A DNA stretch of 64,000 bases from Verpa conica. Taxonomy: Eukaryota > Ascomycota > Pezizomycetes > Pezizales > Morchellaceae. The stretch lies in the NCBI GenBank assembly GCA_033030425.1, contig JAUFSD010000024.1, forward strand, positions 744,001 through 808,000, read 5' to 3'. Positions 37,536 to 49,022 of the stretch are shown here, piece by piece (within the stretch, counting starts at the first letter, position 1; the number at the start of each line of letters is the position of its first letter). The translations under genes were made by a program, and so were the position numbers. The notes under the pieces were generated by a model that was not told where the DNA came from, searched no databases, and saw only the letters and a program-made list of their open reading frames with translations.

Positions 37536-39496
37536 ATGGCACGTCTAAAGGGTAAAGAAAAGCAAAAAAGAGAGGATACCATTCAGCTAGCAATCAAGCA
37601 CTACCGAAAGACCCCCAATGCCTCTATGCGCGCAACCGCAGAGAGATATGAGATTCCTTTCTCCACTCTGCGAGATCGAATCGGTGGTGCGCTTAGTCGT
37701 CAGGAAAGCCACGAGCGCCAGCAATTGCTGATGCCAAGTGAAGAGAAATCTATCGTGAGATGGATACAGCAAATGGATGATTGGGGATTCCCACCGAAGA
37801 TCGCTGTGGTGAAGGAGATTGCTGCTCACTTGGTTCAAACTAGGGCTAGTGGGCGCAAGCTAGGGAAGCAATGGTTATCGAGGTTTTTAGAACGTCATCC
37901 AGAGATTGCTTCGCGCTTTGCAGATCGTCAAGAAAGCAAGCGCAATACTGCAGCCTACCCCCCTGTGATTAGAGACTACTTTCGCCGAGTAAGCTCCTCT
38001 CTACCAGTATATATAGACTCGTTGCTAACCCCCCCCCCTAGCTTCAGCTAGCTATTCGGAAGTACGGTATACTGCCTGAAAACACGTACAATATGGATGA
38101 GAAAGGCTTTGCAATAGGAAAGGCTGAAACCTGCAAAGTTATCTGCCGAAAGGGTAAAAAAACGCCTCGATTGCCTCACAGCGGGAAACGCACTTGGGTG
38201 ACGGTAGTAGAGGCTGTTTCAGCAGCAGGGGTAGCCTTACCCCCTATGGTAATCAACAAGGGAGAAGGGCACTATCATGGGTGGTACGCAGAGCTGAAAG
38301 AGGGGGTAGAAGCTACGTTTGCATACTCTGCAAATGGGTGGAGCAATTCAGTGCTAGGGAGCGAGTGGTTGCGCGAGAACTTTGACAAATATACGAGAGA
38401 GAGAGCTGGAGGGCTGTGGAGGCTTCTTTTGATTGATGGGCACTGTTCTCACGTCACGTGGCAGTTTTTTGACTATGCCCTAAAGAACAAAATCCTCCCC
38501 GTATGCCTACCCCCCAATTCAACCCATATTTTGCAACCTCTTGACATAGGGCTTTTTAGCTCTTTGCAGAAGTATTATAGCAACGCTCTTGATGACGAGA
38601 TAAAGAAGGGCTGCACCCAGGTGAATAAAGGGCTATTTATCAAGTAATCTACCCCCCTATTTCTCTACCCCCCGTTGCAAGCAAAAGACTGGTGCTAAGC
38701 CCTATTAGACTCCTATTCCCAGCCCAGAAACTGGCTTATACAAAGTCTAATATCATATCAGCTTGGAGTAGAGCTGGCGCCCACCCAATCAACGCTAGGA
38801 AGGTGCTAGACTCTCTAAGGCCTGATGAGGATAAGAAAGAACTCTACAGACTCTGATAGCCTCAATCCCGTTACTCCTCGCACCTCTCGTACTGCTTGGT
38901 CGCAAAGCAAGCAAGCCCTAAGGCTAGTGAAGGGTAATACAGCGTCTGCAGAGAAGCTACGAGTCCTTATCACCAAAATGGATAAGGGTTTGCAGCAGTC
39001 TATCACTGATAAAGAGATCGCCGAGCATTTGCACAAAACCTACCGCAAAGCAGTTGCTGATAGGTCTACTGCTATCACCAATGATAGGAGGAGACTCACA
39101 AAAGCAAGAGTTATCACTGCGGAGGATGTGGTGAGGTTGAGAGAAGCAAAAGAAGCAAAAGAAGCCGAGAAAGCAGCCAAGCAAGCAGCCCAAGCAGCAC
39201 GTGGTAGAGGAAGGGGTAGAGGAAGAGGAGCTAGAGGTGGAAGAGGGCGTGGAAACGCTCTAATAACTCTTGCAATTGGTAGCCCTGCACCCCTAAGCAC
39301 CCCTAGCCTAAATCACGGTGATAGTCCCATTCCACGGCAGCGGGGGGGGGTAGAGGTAGAGGAAGAGGTAGAGCAAGGGGTAGGGGGCTTATGGGGGGTA
39401 GAAATAGTGCTAAACACGTTCAGTTTGATGAGGAAGTCATTGTATATAACTCAGAGGATAGCGATACAAGCAGCGAGGGCAGCTTGTAGGATTTAG
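37536..39496 (+). CDS. Pogo-type transposase (HTH-psq, CENPB/Tc5 HTH, DDE endonuclease), possibly frame-broken near the C-terminus
   Basis: Exon 1 (37536..37988) starts MARLKGKEKQK and carries an HTH-psq-type helix (MRATAERYEIPFSTLRDRIG) and a CENPB-type second DNA-binding domain (residues ~65-140). A 53-bp intron leads to exon 2 from 38042 with the catalytic triad: NMDEKGF (D1), LLIDGHCSHVT (D2), THILQPLDIG (D3). That frame stops at 38647 unless a second intron (GTAATC...TTGCAAG) is removed; the continuing frame gives KLAYTKSNIISAWSRAGAHPIN, a normal transposase segment. Near 38821-38860 the C-terminal domain (SDSLNPVTPRTSRTAW..., a coiled coil, then GRGRGRG repeats) is in a different frame with no clear intron, suggesting a one-base frameshift. 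Whether this copy is active is therefore uncertain. All catalytic Asp residues are present. Confidence 0.85.
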
Positions 39497-39559
39497 AGTA
39501 TTTTTTTGATCATTGGCACCCTAAAAGCCTCCACCTTCCTTTTTGAGGTACGGGAAATC

Positions 39560-39605
39560 ACGTGATCGGAATCCCGGTGCTGGGCGGTTTCACCGTCAAT
39601 CCCTG
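39560..39605 (-). repeat. Right terminal inverted repeat of the pogo-like element
   Basis: Exact inverted copy of 37393..37438, followed by TA at 39606-39607. Confidence 0.97.
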
Positions 39606-40063
39606 TACTCGAGAAAGTTCGTTCTAATGCAGTAGGGTGCTTTGCACCAGATCGGACTTATAGAATTGACGTCTAGGACACGAAAAAGCTGTTTCTTTCT
39701 GCGTAGGATCGCTATAACCCTACTATAGCGGAACGGATTTTCTCAAATACTACGATATTCTAGAAATTATCGTCAGTCCAGGTGACACATTAGTATAGTT
39801 TTTAACATGTCTGCAGCTAAATTCTATGACCTTAGGTTTATGAAATCTATCCCTTACTGGTGATGCTGCTTAGCCGTTATCCGCTATGATACATGAAGCA
39901 TTGGGGCTATGTATATACTTGCCTTCTTCCATCCCCCCCCTGTCTGCCTTATTTTCGTTCCGTCTCTAGAAAATATAAAAAAAACCGTTCTGTTTATAAA
40001 GTGCCTGGGAATTTCTTTTGCTACATGTAGTAATGACTGCGGCCTAGCATATTAACGACTCTG

Positions 40064-41017
40064 TTGGCCAGTTTTATAACTAGTACTAGTACTAGCCCAG
40101 AGCCTCTCGGAGGAACATACGCCTATAGCATATCCGGTCAATACGGTCAAATACCTCGTTACCTCTACTATGTTTCCATTGCCAGCATTTTCTTCCATGA
40201 AATTGAATGGGTCTTAAGCGGAACGCTCGGCACATCTATGGTGTTTAGCCACATCGCTGCTTCCCACGGTATCGCTTTGGCTCTGGTACGCTGCCAAGGT
40301 ATTATATTAGACTTTGATATCTTTCCAGTATCTGCAATCACGCTGGTTGGATTCATTCATGTAGTGATTGTTGTTGAGGCTTCGGGGAAATTTCGTCGAG
40401 TCCAGGTGTTCACTAAGGTTACTTTTGGTGCTTGGATGGTCTTTTTGTTCGCTGGAGCCGCTGCATCTATTGTCAACTTCACCATACTTCCTACCCTACC
40501 CTATTGTGAAGATCCTACATCAGCTGATTGTGCTCTTAATTGTACTGTTATTTTGCCGATGCGTGACGGACAGCCAGTCATCATCGCTCAACTCAGGAAG
40601 CAACATCCAATACCCCCCTGGTTCTTCTGCCTCGGAATAGTCAGTATATTTGCTTTGATTATTACCGCTCTATTCCTAGGCAGGTATCCAAGCAGTAGCT
40701 TAGTACGTGCTTTATCAGATCTAGAAGATTTATGTTCAGCAGCTTTTTGGCGAGGCAAAAATACACTTCTAGACTCGATAGCTCTTGCTTCAGCTAAGGT
40801 AGAAAGGATCAGCTTCGCTTGGATAGCTGTTTTGTTTATCGTGGTAGCTTTTTATTTTAGTATCATGATGTCAATACTAATAATACATAAATCCGAGGCT
40901 TTTACAAAGGATAATGAACTTCATCTAGGGGAAAATAGGCAGCAATTGGGCAATGGAGGCCACTTGTTGAGGCATTTTTGCGATATGTATTTCATTAGTA
41001 AAATGGTAATTAGATAA
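40064..41017 (+). CDS. Multi-pass membrane protein of an uncharacterised fungal family; start unclear
   Basis: The open frame has about five hydrophobic segments (around YLYYVSIASIFF, FPVSAITLVGFIHVVIVV, VTFGAWMVFLFAGAAASIV, WFFCLGIVSIFALIITALFLG, IAVLFIVVAFYFSIMMSILII). A lumenal-looking Cys-containing loop (PYCEDPTSADCALNC) lies between segments three and four. This layout resembles unnamed membrane proteins common in filamentous ascomycetes. There is no in-frame ATG before the first membrane segment: the frame opens after a stop at 40034-40036 and the first ATG falls near residue 59. Either a short upstream exon is missing from my model or the gene is 5'-truncated. It lies about 450 bp downstream of the pogo element, so loss of a 5' part is plausible. 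No function is assigned. Confidence 0.55.
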   Translation: MASFITSTSTSPEPLGGTYAYSISGQYGQIPRYLYYVSIASIFFHEIEWVLSGTLGTSMVFSHIAASHGIALALVRCQGIILDFDIFPVSAITLVGFIHVVIVVEASGKFRRVQVFTKVTFGAWMVFLFAGAAASIVNFTILPTLPYCEDPTSADCALNCTVILPMRDGQPVIIAQLRKQHPIPPWFFCLGIVSIFALIITALFLGRYPSSSLVRALSDLEDLCSAAFWRGKNTLLDSIALASAKVERISFAWIAVLFIVVAFYFSIMMSILIIHKSEAFTKDNELHLGENRQQLGNGGHLLRHFCDMYFISKMVIR

Positions 41018-42120
41018 GCCACCTAGCAAAAAAGGGGAGGAGCTTGTGGGGTTAGTATGGCGCAGGAGGAGAGGCAATGGGACAGGATGTTATATAGGGC
41101 AGCAAAAGAGGGATGAAGGACTTTGAGGGCTATGTAGGTGAAGTCTGCAAGTAAAACGGTCTTAGACGTTTTGAATTATATATCTTCTTTTTATCATTAG
41201 CGACAGGTGTTTTATGGGGCTAGGAAGGGGATTTCATTTATTACTATTATTTTTGATTTTTTCTTTAGAGGAATTAGGGGGTACCATAACCTTAGGGTTG
41301 CATGTACTTATGATAAATTCATTCATTCATTCATTAGGGAGAAAGTTCCACTGATTAGCTAATGAGAAGTTAGAATAAAGTTATTGCTAATCCTAGGAGT
41401 GTCAAGGACCGGGTAGCCGCATCTCGCTTACCTGCATATCCCAGAACCCCTACAGCGACCGCAAAACTATTATAGAAACGTGACATTCGAGATTTCAGGC
41501 CTTTATTGGTCTCTTATCTCGGTGGAGATTCTAGCAGTGGGCGTTAGCCGTGGGACCGCTTGTAAATTTCGGTTCCTACAATAACCTTGTCGGTCGCATA
41601 AAGCTTAACGCAACTTCAGCTCTAATGTTTGTTTACCAAGACACGTGCACGGACATAAGACGCGGTAAGCACATCCTGAAGATTTGGATTGGTGTATGTG
41701 TATCATTGCCTGCCCCTTACTGCCGTTACCTATCCTTGTACTTATATCTATCGCTCCCTTTTATTTACTCTTCTCTGTTGATGTGACACTTTAGCCGTCA
41801 TTGTCGCCGCCGCCTACTTACCCACTTATTTACCTACTTACCTGCCCGCCCACTCGCCCGCTCTGTTACTTCCCGCAATTCTATCCCCTCTGTTGCTTCC
41901 CGCAATTCTGCCCCCTCTGTTGCTTCACTGCAATTCTATCCCCGCCGATCGTTCCTCTACTGAATAAATTTACTCTGCTCGACATAGTTTTTTGCACAGC
42001 TCCAGTTCATATCAATTGCACTCAACCACCTCTGAGTATTCCGTTTTTACTTTCTTCCTTCCTTTCCCAATCTTCCTATCAGGAACTCTAGTGGATAAAC
42101 CCCTTATCACGTAAGTCACA
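41018..42120. other. Intergenic region upstream of the SRA gene
   Basis: No gene is supported. It contains an ATTC tetranucleotide run at about 41325-41341 and a 27-bp minisatellite close to the SRA start. The last 300 bp are strongly CT-rich, as in a fungal promoter/5' UTR. Confidence 0.55.
41862..41943 (+). repeat. Three-copy ~27-bp minisatellite in the SRA-gene leader
   Basis: Three adjacent copies of a unit close to TCTGTTGCTTCCCGCAATTC plus seven more bases. The first two copies are 27 bp and the third is 28 bp with small changes. Confidence 0.85.
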
Positions 42121-43493
42121 ATGCCCACCGAATACGAGCTTGCACGGTAAGATCCCCTAGCACCACCCTAGTACCTAGCACCAACTAACACAATACAGCG
42201 AGCGTAACATCGCTGCTAACAAAGCTCTCCTTGCCTCCCTCGGCATCGAGAAACCCCTTACCTCAGCCCCAGCCCCCATCCCCAGAAAACGCAAAGCTCC
42301 TCCTACCCGCCCCACCACCATCCGCAAGTCTACTCGTGTTGCTAGCGCCGGGGAAAAGAAGTTCCGTGATGAGCTCGACTACTTCTCCGAAGATACTGCG
42401 AGTGACTACTCCGATTCTGACTCCGATACCCCTAAGCCCCGCCGCAGTAGACGAGGAAAAGTCAAGCGCTCCCTCGCCAATAGAGATGGTACTATTATGG
42501 CTAGCGCCGAAAAGGGCCTCAAGAGGGCAATCGTAAATGGTCGAAATGTCCAGCATATCGACCGTAGACACGTTCGTCCAAATCCCAAACAGTATGGCGA
42601 GATCCCTGGAATCGAAGTTGGACATTGGTGGAAGACAAGAATGGCATGTAGCGCTGATGGAGTCCACGCTGTAAGTTTCTTCTTCCTCCTTGCTATATTA
42701 TCACTAATAATCCCAGCCTACTGTTGGTGGGATTAGTGGCTCTGGCGATTGCTCTGCGTACTCTGTTGCTTTATCTGGCGGGTACGAAGACGATATCGAT
42801 GAAGGTTTCCGTTTCACGTTTACTGGCTCTGGCGGCCGTGACCTCAAGGGTACTAGGGATAACCCGAAGAATTTGAGAACTGCGCCGCAGAGTTCCCACC
42901 AGCAGCTTACGTCATTCAATCTTTCACTGAAGACTTCGTGTGATACTGGTCTTCCGGTTCGTGTTATTCGTGGATATAAAGCGAAGTTGGGGCCGAGTGA
43001 AGGGTATAGATATGATGGGCTGTATAAAGTCCTGAAAGCCTGGGAGGATACGGGAATGAGTGGATTTCGGGTCTGGAGGTTTGCATTTCTAAGGATAGAT
43101 GGGCAGAAGCCTATTGATTATAAATGTAAGTTTCTTGGATGGCTAAGAGAGAGTAGATTGCTAATGTGTATAGCTGGGCCACCGGAGGAAGATGAGGAGG
43201 AAGATGAGGAGGAAAGGGAGGAGAAGGAGGAGGAAGATGAGGGAGCCACATCAGACTCAGTAGCTGAGGCTGGTGGCAAGTCTGAGCCTGGAGTTGAGTC
43301 TGATTGGGTGGCCGATATTGCCTCTGGGGATGATGCGGTAAAGTCTGATACCGAGGAGAAGCCTGGTGCTGCTGAATCTGAGTATGAAGCGCCCAAGGCT
43401 CGAAAGGGCCGTAAGATTGCTGTTGCGAAGGGGGCTGCGGCTATAAAGAAAGAGGGCTCTGGTTCGAGGAGGAGTGGTAGGGGAAGGAAGTAG
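42121..43493 (+). CDS. SRA-YDG domain protein (5-methylcytosine reader type), no RING or PHD
   Basis: Exons 42121..42146, 42199..42670, 42717..43125 and 43174..43493 give 408 aa. The N-terminus reads MPTEYELARERNIAANKALL, a motif seen at the start of several fungal chromatin proteins. A disordered acidic/basic linker follows. The SRA domain (about residues 138-300) shows YGEIPGIEVGHWWKTRM, PTVGGISGSG, SGGYEDDIDEG, TGSGGRDLKG, LPVRVIRG and YRYDGLYKVLKAWED, all hallmarks of the UHRF1/SUVH fold that flips out 5mC. The tail is acidic (DEEEDEEE), then basic (RKGRKIAVAKG, RRSGRGRK). UHRF1's ubiquitin-like, Tudor, PHD and RING domains and SUVH's SET domain are absent, so it would be a stand-alone reader. 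The final 48-bp intron (GTAAGT...GCTAAT...TATAG) is in frame without stops; retention would add 16 residues. Confidence 0.9.
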
Positions 43494-44950
43494 AGTGCTT
43501 CTTTACTGGTTAGGGGAAAAGCTTCTTGTGCTGAGCTTGGTGAAGTTAATGTGGGTGGAATTATGACAAGAGATGAACTGGCTTGTGTTTTTCTTCGTTC
43601 TTGTTTGGGTGGGTGGTTGCTTGCTAGCATCTTAGAGAGTCTCACTTATTTGTATTAATTCTTCTGCGTTCTTGTGGCTTATATAGGTATTGATAGCGAT
43701 ATACTGAAGTGGAAATGTTCAGGGCTGTTAGTTTAGGGTAGGCTTGTAGCTGTAGGTGTAGGTGAACAGATTCTTTTTAACTTGACTGTGTTTTGGAAGT
43801 GCGAGTGATCTTTCGTGTCGCAACGAGTAAAAGTTAGAATCTAGCTACTATAGAGGCCTATATAAATCCTTTCCCTCTTGTTACTCATGCGAGTTATCAT
43901 AAGAGCTAAAGCCCTTTGCAAGTTGAGCCTAACCTAGTGTAGGGAAGTGTTGGTACTTTCTGGGTCAAGCCATTAATTGCATCGTAGCAAATTTTACTTT
44001 GTAGTATGATTAGTATTATGGTATATATAACTCTATACTCGCGTGTTAATTAATAAATCGGAATTTTCATAACCACAACACCAAAACATCATCAAGAAAC
44101 CCCTAATAAAAAGACCCTAGATGTGGTTAAGACTAATTAATATTTAGTTGAATTACCAATTGTAATGCTATGAGATTCTAACTACATGGAGTTTTCTTGT
44201 TGCTATTACACCACTGTGCTCATTCTGGTGGTTGTAACCACATTCCGAATTGTTAATTAACGCACGAGTAATACGATCCACAACTACATCTAAATTCTAC
44301 ATTTAGTAGTTAATAAAGATCAGCAACTACAGACTTAAAGATTAAATGCTATCTAATGAAGGGCGGTTGCGATAGGGATATAGGTTGATCCGCCCCCGTA
44401 CGCGGTAGCCGGATAATTCGTGTGATTACCTACATGTATGAAGTCTTAGTCCTAGATATACATACTCTTACAGTGGAAGCCTACGTACATATATACTATA
44501 TTGCACTTATTCTAAATACAGGCCCAGCCCGGCCCTGCACAACAACCCCAAGTACCCCACCCCCCAAGCAATCCTAAGAGAAAACCTATCAGTAAAATAT
44601 ATCCCTTGGCAGCTAGAAGCATATAAACCACTCCCACCCCACCCCTTCTTCTTCTCCCCACTAAAGAGGTCAATCACATCCTAGGAGGGTTACTGGTTGG
44701 TATTTTGCCACAGTGTTCCAACCATTTGTGTGTATGTGGATAGTCATCTTGCCTCCATCTCGCCATGGAAGACGAGTAGAGATTAGCGTGATGCCACTTG
44801 GAGAGTCTGATCCATGGACATTCTCATTGGCCGCGTCCTTTCTATTAACGCGATTAGGGCTTCGAGTGAGATATAGAGATGTAGTTTTGATGCCGTTAGC
44901 GCGGTTGATGGTCTGTGCCTGCTATAGTGTCCGTTAGGTGTATGCTGAGG

Positions 44951-44989
44951 GGTGCTTATACCTCCCTCGAACAGCGTACGAGGGAGGTA
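44951..44989. repeat. Perfect short hairpin
   Basis: TACCTCCCTCG and CGAGGGAGGTA are separated by 9 bases, and the pairing continues imperfectly outward (GGTGC with GCACC). It lies between genes. It could be a tiny inverted-repeat element or an RNA hairpin; nothing in the sequence decides. Confidence 0.55.
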
Positions 44990-45311
44990 TTGGCACCTTG
45001 TTTTTATACTGGGTAGACATCTACAGGACCGACGAAACCTTTCCCCCTGGATCTGATAATCCTTCTTGGATATATATTACGTTAAGGTTAGACAACTCAC
45101 TCCCATAAAGTATAGACAATATTGTTATTCCGGGGTGTTTCTTTTCATCGCTAGAACTCTCTATGTCATAGGGCCTAGATAATTCTAGTTTAAGGTTCTG
45201 AGCTAAAAGGATAATTTAATCGCTTAGCTAAGCCTTCTACACCTTTGGTGTAGGTTTCTCTCAATAATAAACATTGAGTAATGGGGAGGTAAATTTCTGG
45301 GGTCCTAAGTA

Positions 45312-45783
45312 GTGTGGTCCACGAGGCCAAGGTGCCTCGAGGTAAATAATAATAAATTAAGAAAGATATTACAGACCCTAGTAGGTCACCCTGGACATTC
45401 CCGCCACAATCCGCCACAGACTATTTGTGAAAGTGCGGGTACGAGCAATAGAATGGTAGTTTGATAGTACGCCTGGAGGAGGGGGGTAAGCTCAACCCAT
45501 ATACTCTACATACCTATGGCCTCATGGATCGGCTGCTATTGGTCATACTCTCACACTATTAGTCAGCTTGACCTGAAGGTCATGAACAGCATCAAACAGG
45601 TAATAATGTAGTAGGTAATAGCTGGGGAATTAATCTTAAAGATAGTTCTATGCCCCAAGGCTCCTCGAGGTACCTCGAGGCCAGACCCTTAATTCCCAAG
45701 GCGAACCAAAGCCAGAGCCCTACAAAGCCGAGGAACCTCGAGACTACCCCCTACCTCGTCTCGAGTGGCCTCGTGGACCACAC
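45312..45783. mobile_element. MITE-like element with GTGTGGTCCACGAGGCC ends
   Basis: Left end GTGTGGTCCACGAGGCCA is matched by its reverse complement at the right end (TGGCCTCGTGGACCACAC). Both ends are flanked by TA. The 472-bp interior is non-coding and rich in CTCGAGG-containing palindromes. Similarity between the ends continues weakly inward. TA flanks suggest a Tc1/mariner-type mover. Confidence 0.7.
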
Positions 45784-47015
45784 TAGTCCTAAGTTCTCTA
45801 GGTCTAGTGTTGTCATGAACTATCACTCGGATTCTGTATTTTATAAGACATGTAGCCGAGGTTCCAACGGTACTACTGCCCCACATCTACCAACCAGTAT
45901 TCAATAACTAGTTTATTAACGAGAAAAGGAATAAGCCGTGTGTTCCCTCCTCTACTTTACTTTTCGTCTCGTTCACACGGTATTGTCTTCGATCACCACT
46001 ACCCTCATCACACTGAGGCAGAACCCACCCTGTATACTGATACTTTATGAATTTAGCAGCTCCTTTCTATCCCCTTAATCTTCATGGTCAAGAGCTTCAA
46101 TATACACGTACTTTCACATGGTGTTAAGACGGCAGTACTAGTGCCGATCACTCCAAGGAGAATGTAAGCGAGAATCGTGGCGTTTTCTCTGTTAAGCGCT
46201 TCACCGAAGCCGGGTTTTTTTTCTTTTTCTCAAGGATTGTAGCGCGCTTACGAGCAGAACAGCCTTACACCTCTCACGTGAGGTGAGACTTGTGCCACAC
46301 ACGATACCCCACAAAGTTGATCTTGTACTAATAATAGAGTGAATATTCAATAAAGATTCTAGGCTAGGGGTCCGGGGATCTTAAAGTGTTCAAAAGGGCT
46401 AGTAACTTTCTCGAAACAATAGGTTAATGAGGGCTTAATCTTGGTTTAATTTCCCCTATTTTATTTGGGGCTGAACTCCGTAAGCTGAGATGCAGACTGA
46501 GGTTGAGGTTCTGCAGGTCCAGCGTCACGTTGTCGTGCTGTCGATGATCGATGATTCGTGAACCTCAGAAATGCCATCTCATGACCAGCGAGGGGTCATC
46601 TGGGGGGAGCTCTGAGGCCTAGAATGGTAGATCTTAAACCTGGTGATAAAATATTTAAACCACCTTGGATATCACAGTAGGTACCACGATAGCTACCTCT
46701 GGCTTGTCCCTGAAGCTCTGCTTCGTTAGTTTCATTATATTTCATTTCCCCGTTCTGTTGGTGCCCCACGTTTCACCCCTGTCGCTAAGCCCCGAACTAT
46801 TCCCCCCCTGAAAACCTGTTTCTGAACAACACACCCGACTCTGCTCGTACAAAAATCAGGTCCTTCTCCGATCCTTCTCTCGATCTACTTTTCCTTCGAT
46901 CATACACACACAAACAGCCACTCCTTAAGCTTTTCTTTTCTTGCTTTCGATTTCCATTCATCCACTCACTCAACTAGCCAATTGCATTTAGACTTGTTTT
47001 TCCCCTACATATAAC

Positions 47016-48341
<1,326 letters not shown>

Positions 48342-49022
48342 ATACATGGTCTGGTTATTGCATCATGCGATTTCGTAATTCCACATTCGACATCACTTCC
48401 GTCTCGGCGATAGATTATTCTGGCCTTTCGCTTCTTAAATTATCCTACGCTTTTGTTTGCTTCTTGTCTCCCTTGTTAGACCTTAGTTCTCTAGCGGTTT
48501 GCTCTTTTTCTTTATCCTGTTTGTAGTGGCATGGCGAGGCGAGTAGATTGTATTGTTTGCGGATGGAGGGAGTAGAAATGGAAATGCATTAGAGTGGTGC
48601 ATGGATACGGTGTTTGTTTATTATTGCTTTGTGTTTTAATGCTGGTATACCGGTCTCGTGGTTCGATCAAGATGGTAGGGGATTGTATTTAGAATAAGAG
48701 CGAGTATTAGTGCTAAAGTAATATCTACACTGTATTATGGTTATGGTCACGTGAATGTCTAATTACAAATCATGCATTATCACTCGACTATCCTAGGGTT
48801 ACACAGCCGCAGCACTTTTGAACATGAGCTGTACTTTATAATTCATATGCCTCTATCAGCCTAATACAGGAGGAAATACCCATTCAATAGATCGACCTGC
48901 CTTCTTCTATACTCGAGTACTAACCAAACTCCTAAACAATTCTAGGACGAATCCGTATTCAGCAACTACGCGGTCTTATTAGTGATTTTGTGAAGGTCTG
49001 AGGTTTTTGGGGTATGCTACCT
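48342..49022. other. 3' flanks of convergent kinase gene and NLR relic
   Basis: No gene is seen. The CT-rich frame at 48257-48526 overlaps the last exon of the kinase gene and its 3' UTR and is not a separate gene. Confidence 0.55.

Larger units (their letters stand above)
37393..39605 (+). mobile_element. Pogo/Fot1-like DNA transposon with intact ends
   Basis: A 2213-bp element is bounded by perfect 46-bp terminal inverted repeats starting CAGGGATTGACGG and flanked on both sides by TA, the target duplication of the Tc1/mariner superfamily. It contains a transposase gene in the plus direction. Perfect identity of the two ends suggests recent insertion or recent mobilisation. CAG termini and the transposase domain order place it with pogo-type elements. 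Confidence 0.95.
43494..47015. other. Repeat-bearing spacer between the SRA and UMP/CMP kinase genes
   Basis: No gene is supported in 3.5 kb. It holds a short perfect hairpin (about 44951-44989) and a MITE-like element (45312..45783). A palindrome around TCTCACGTGAGG lies near 46276. The frame at 44713-44937 is unrecognised. The last ~250 bp is a CT-rich promoter for the kinase gene. Confidence 0.5.

Noticed and set aside
43118..43645. 175-codon minus-strand Ser-rich frame
   Set aside because: Antisense of the acidic GAG/GAA repeats in the SRA protein tail.
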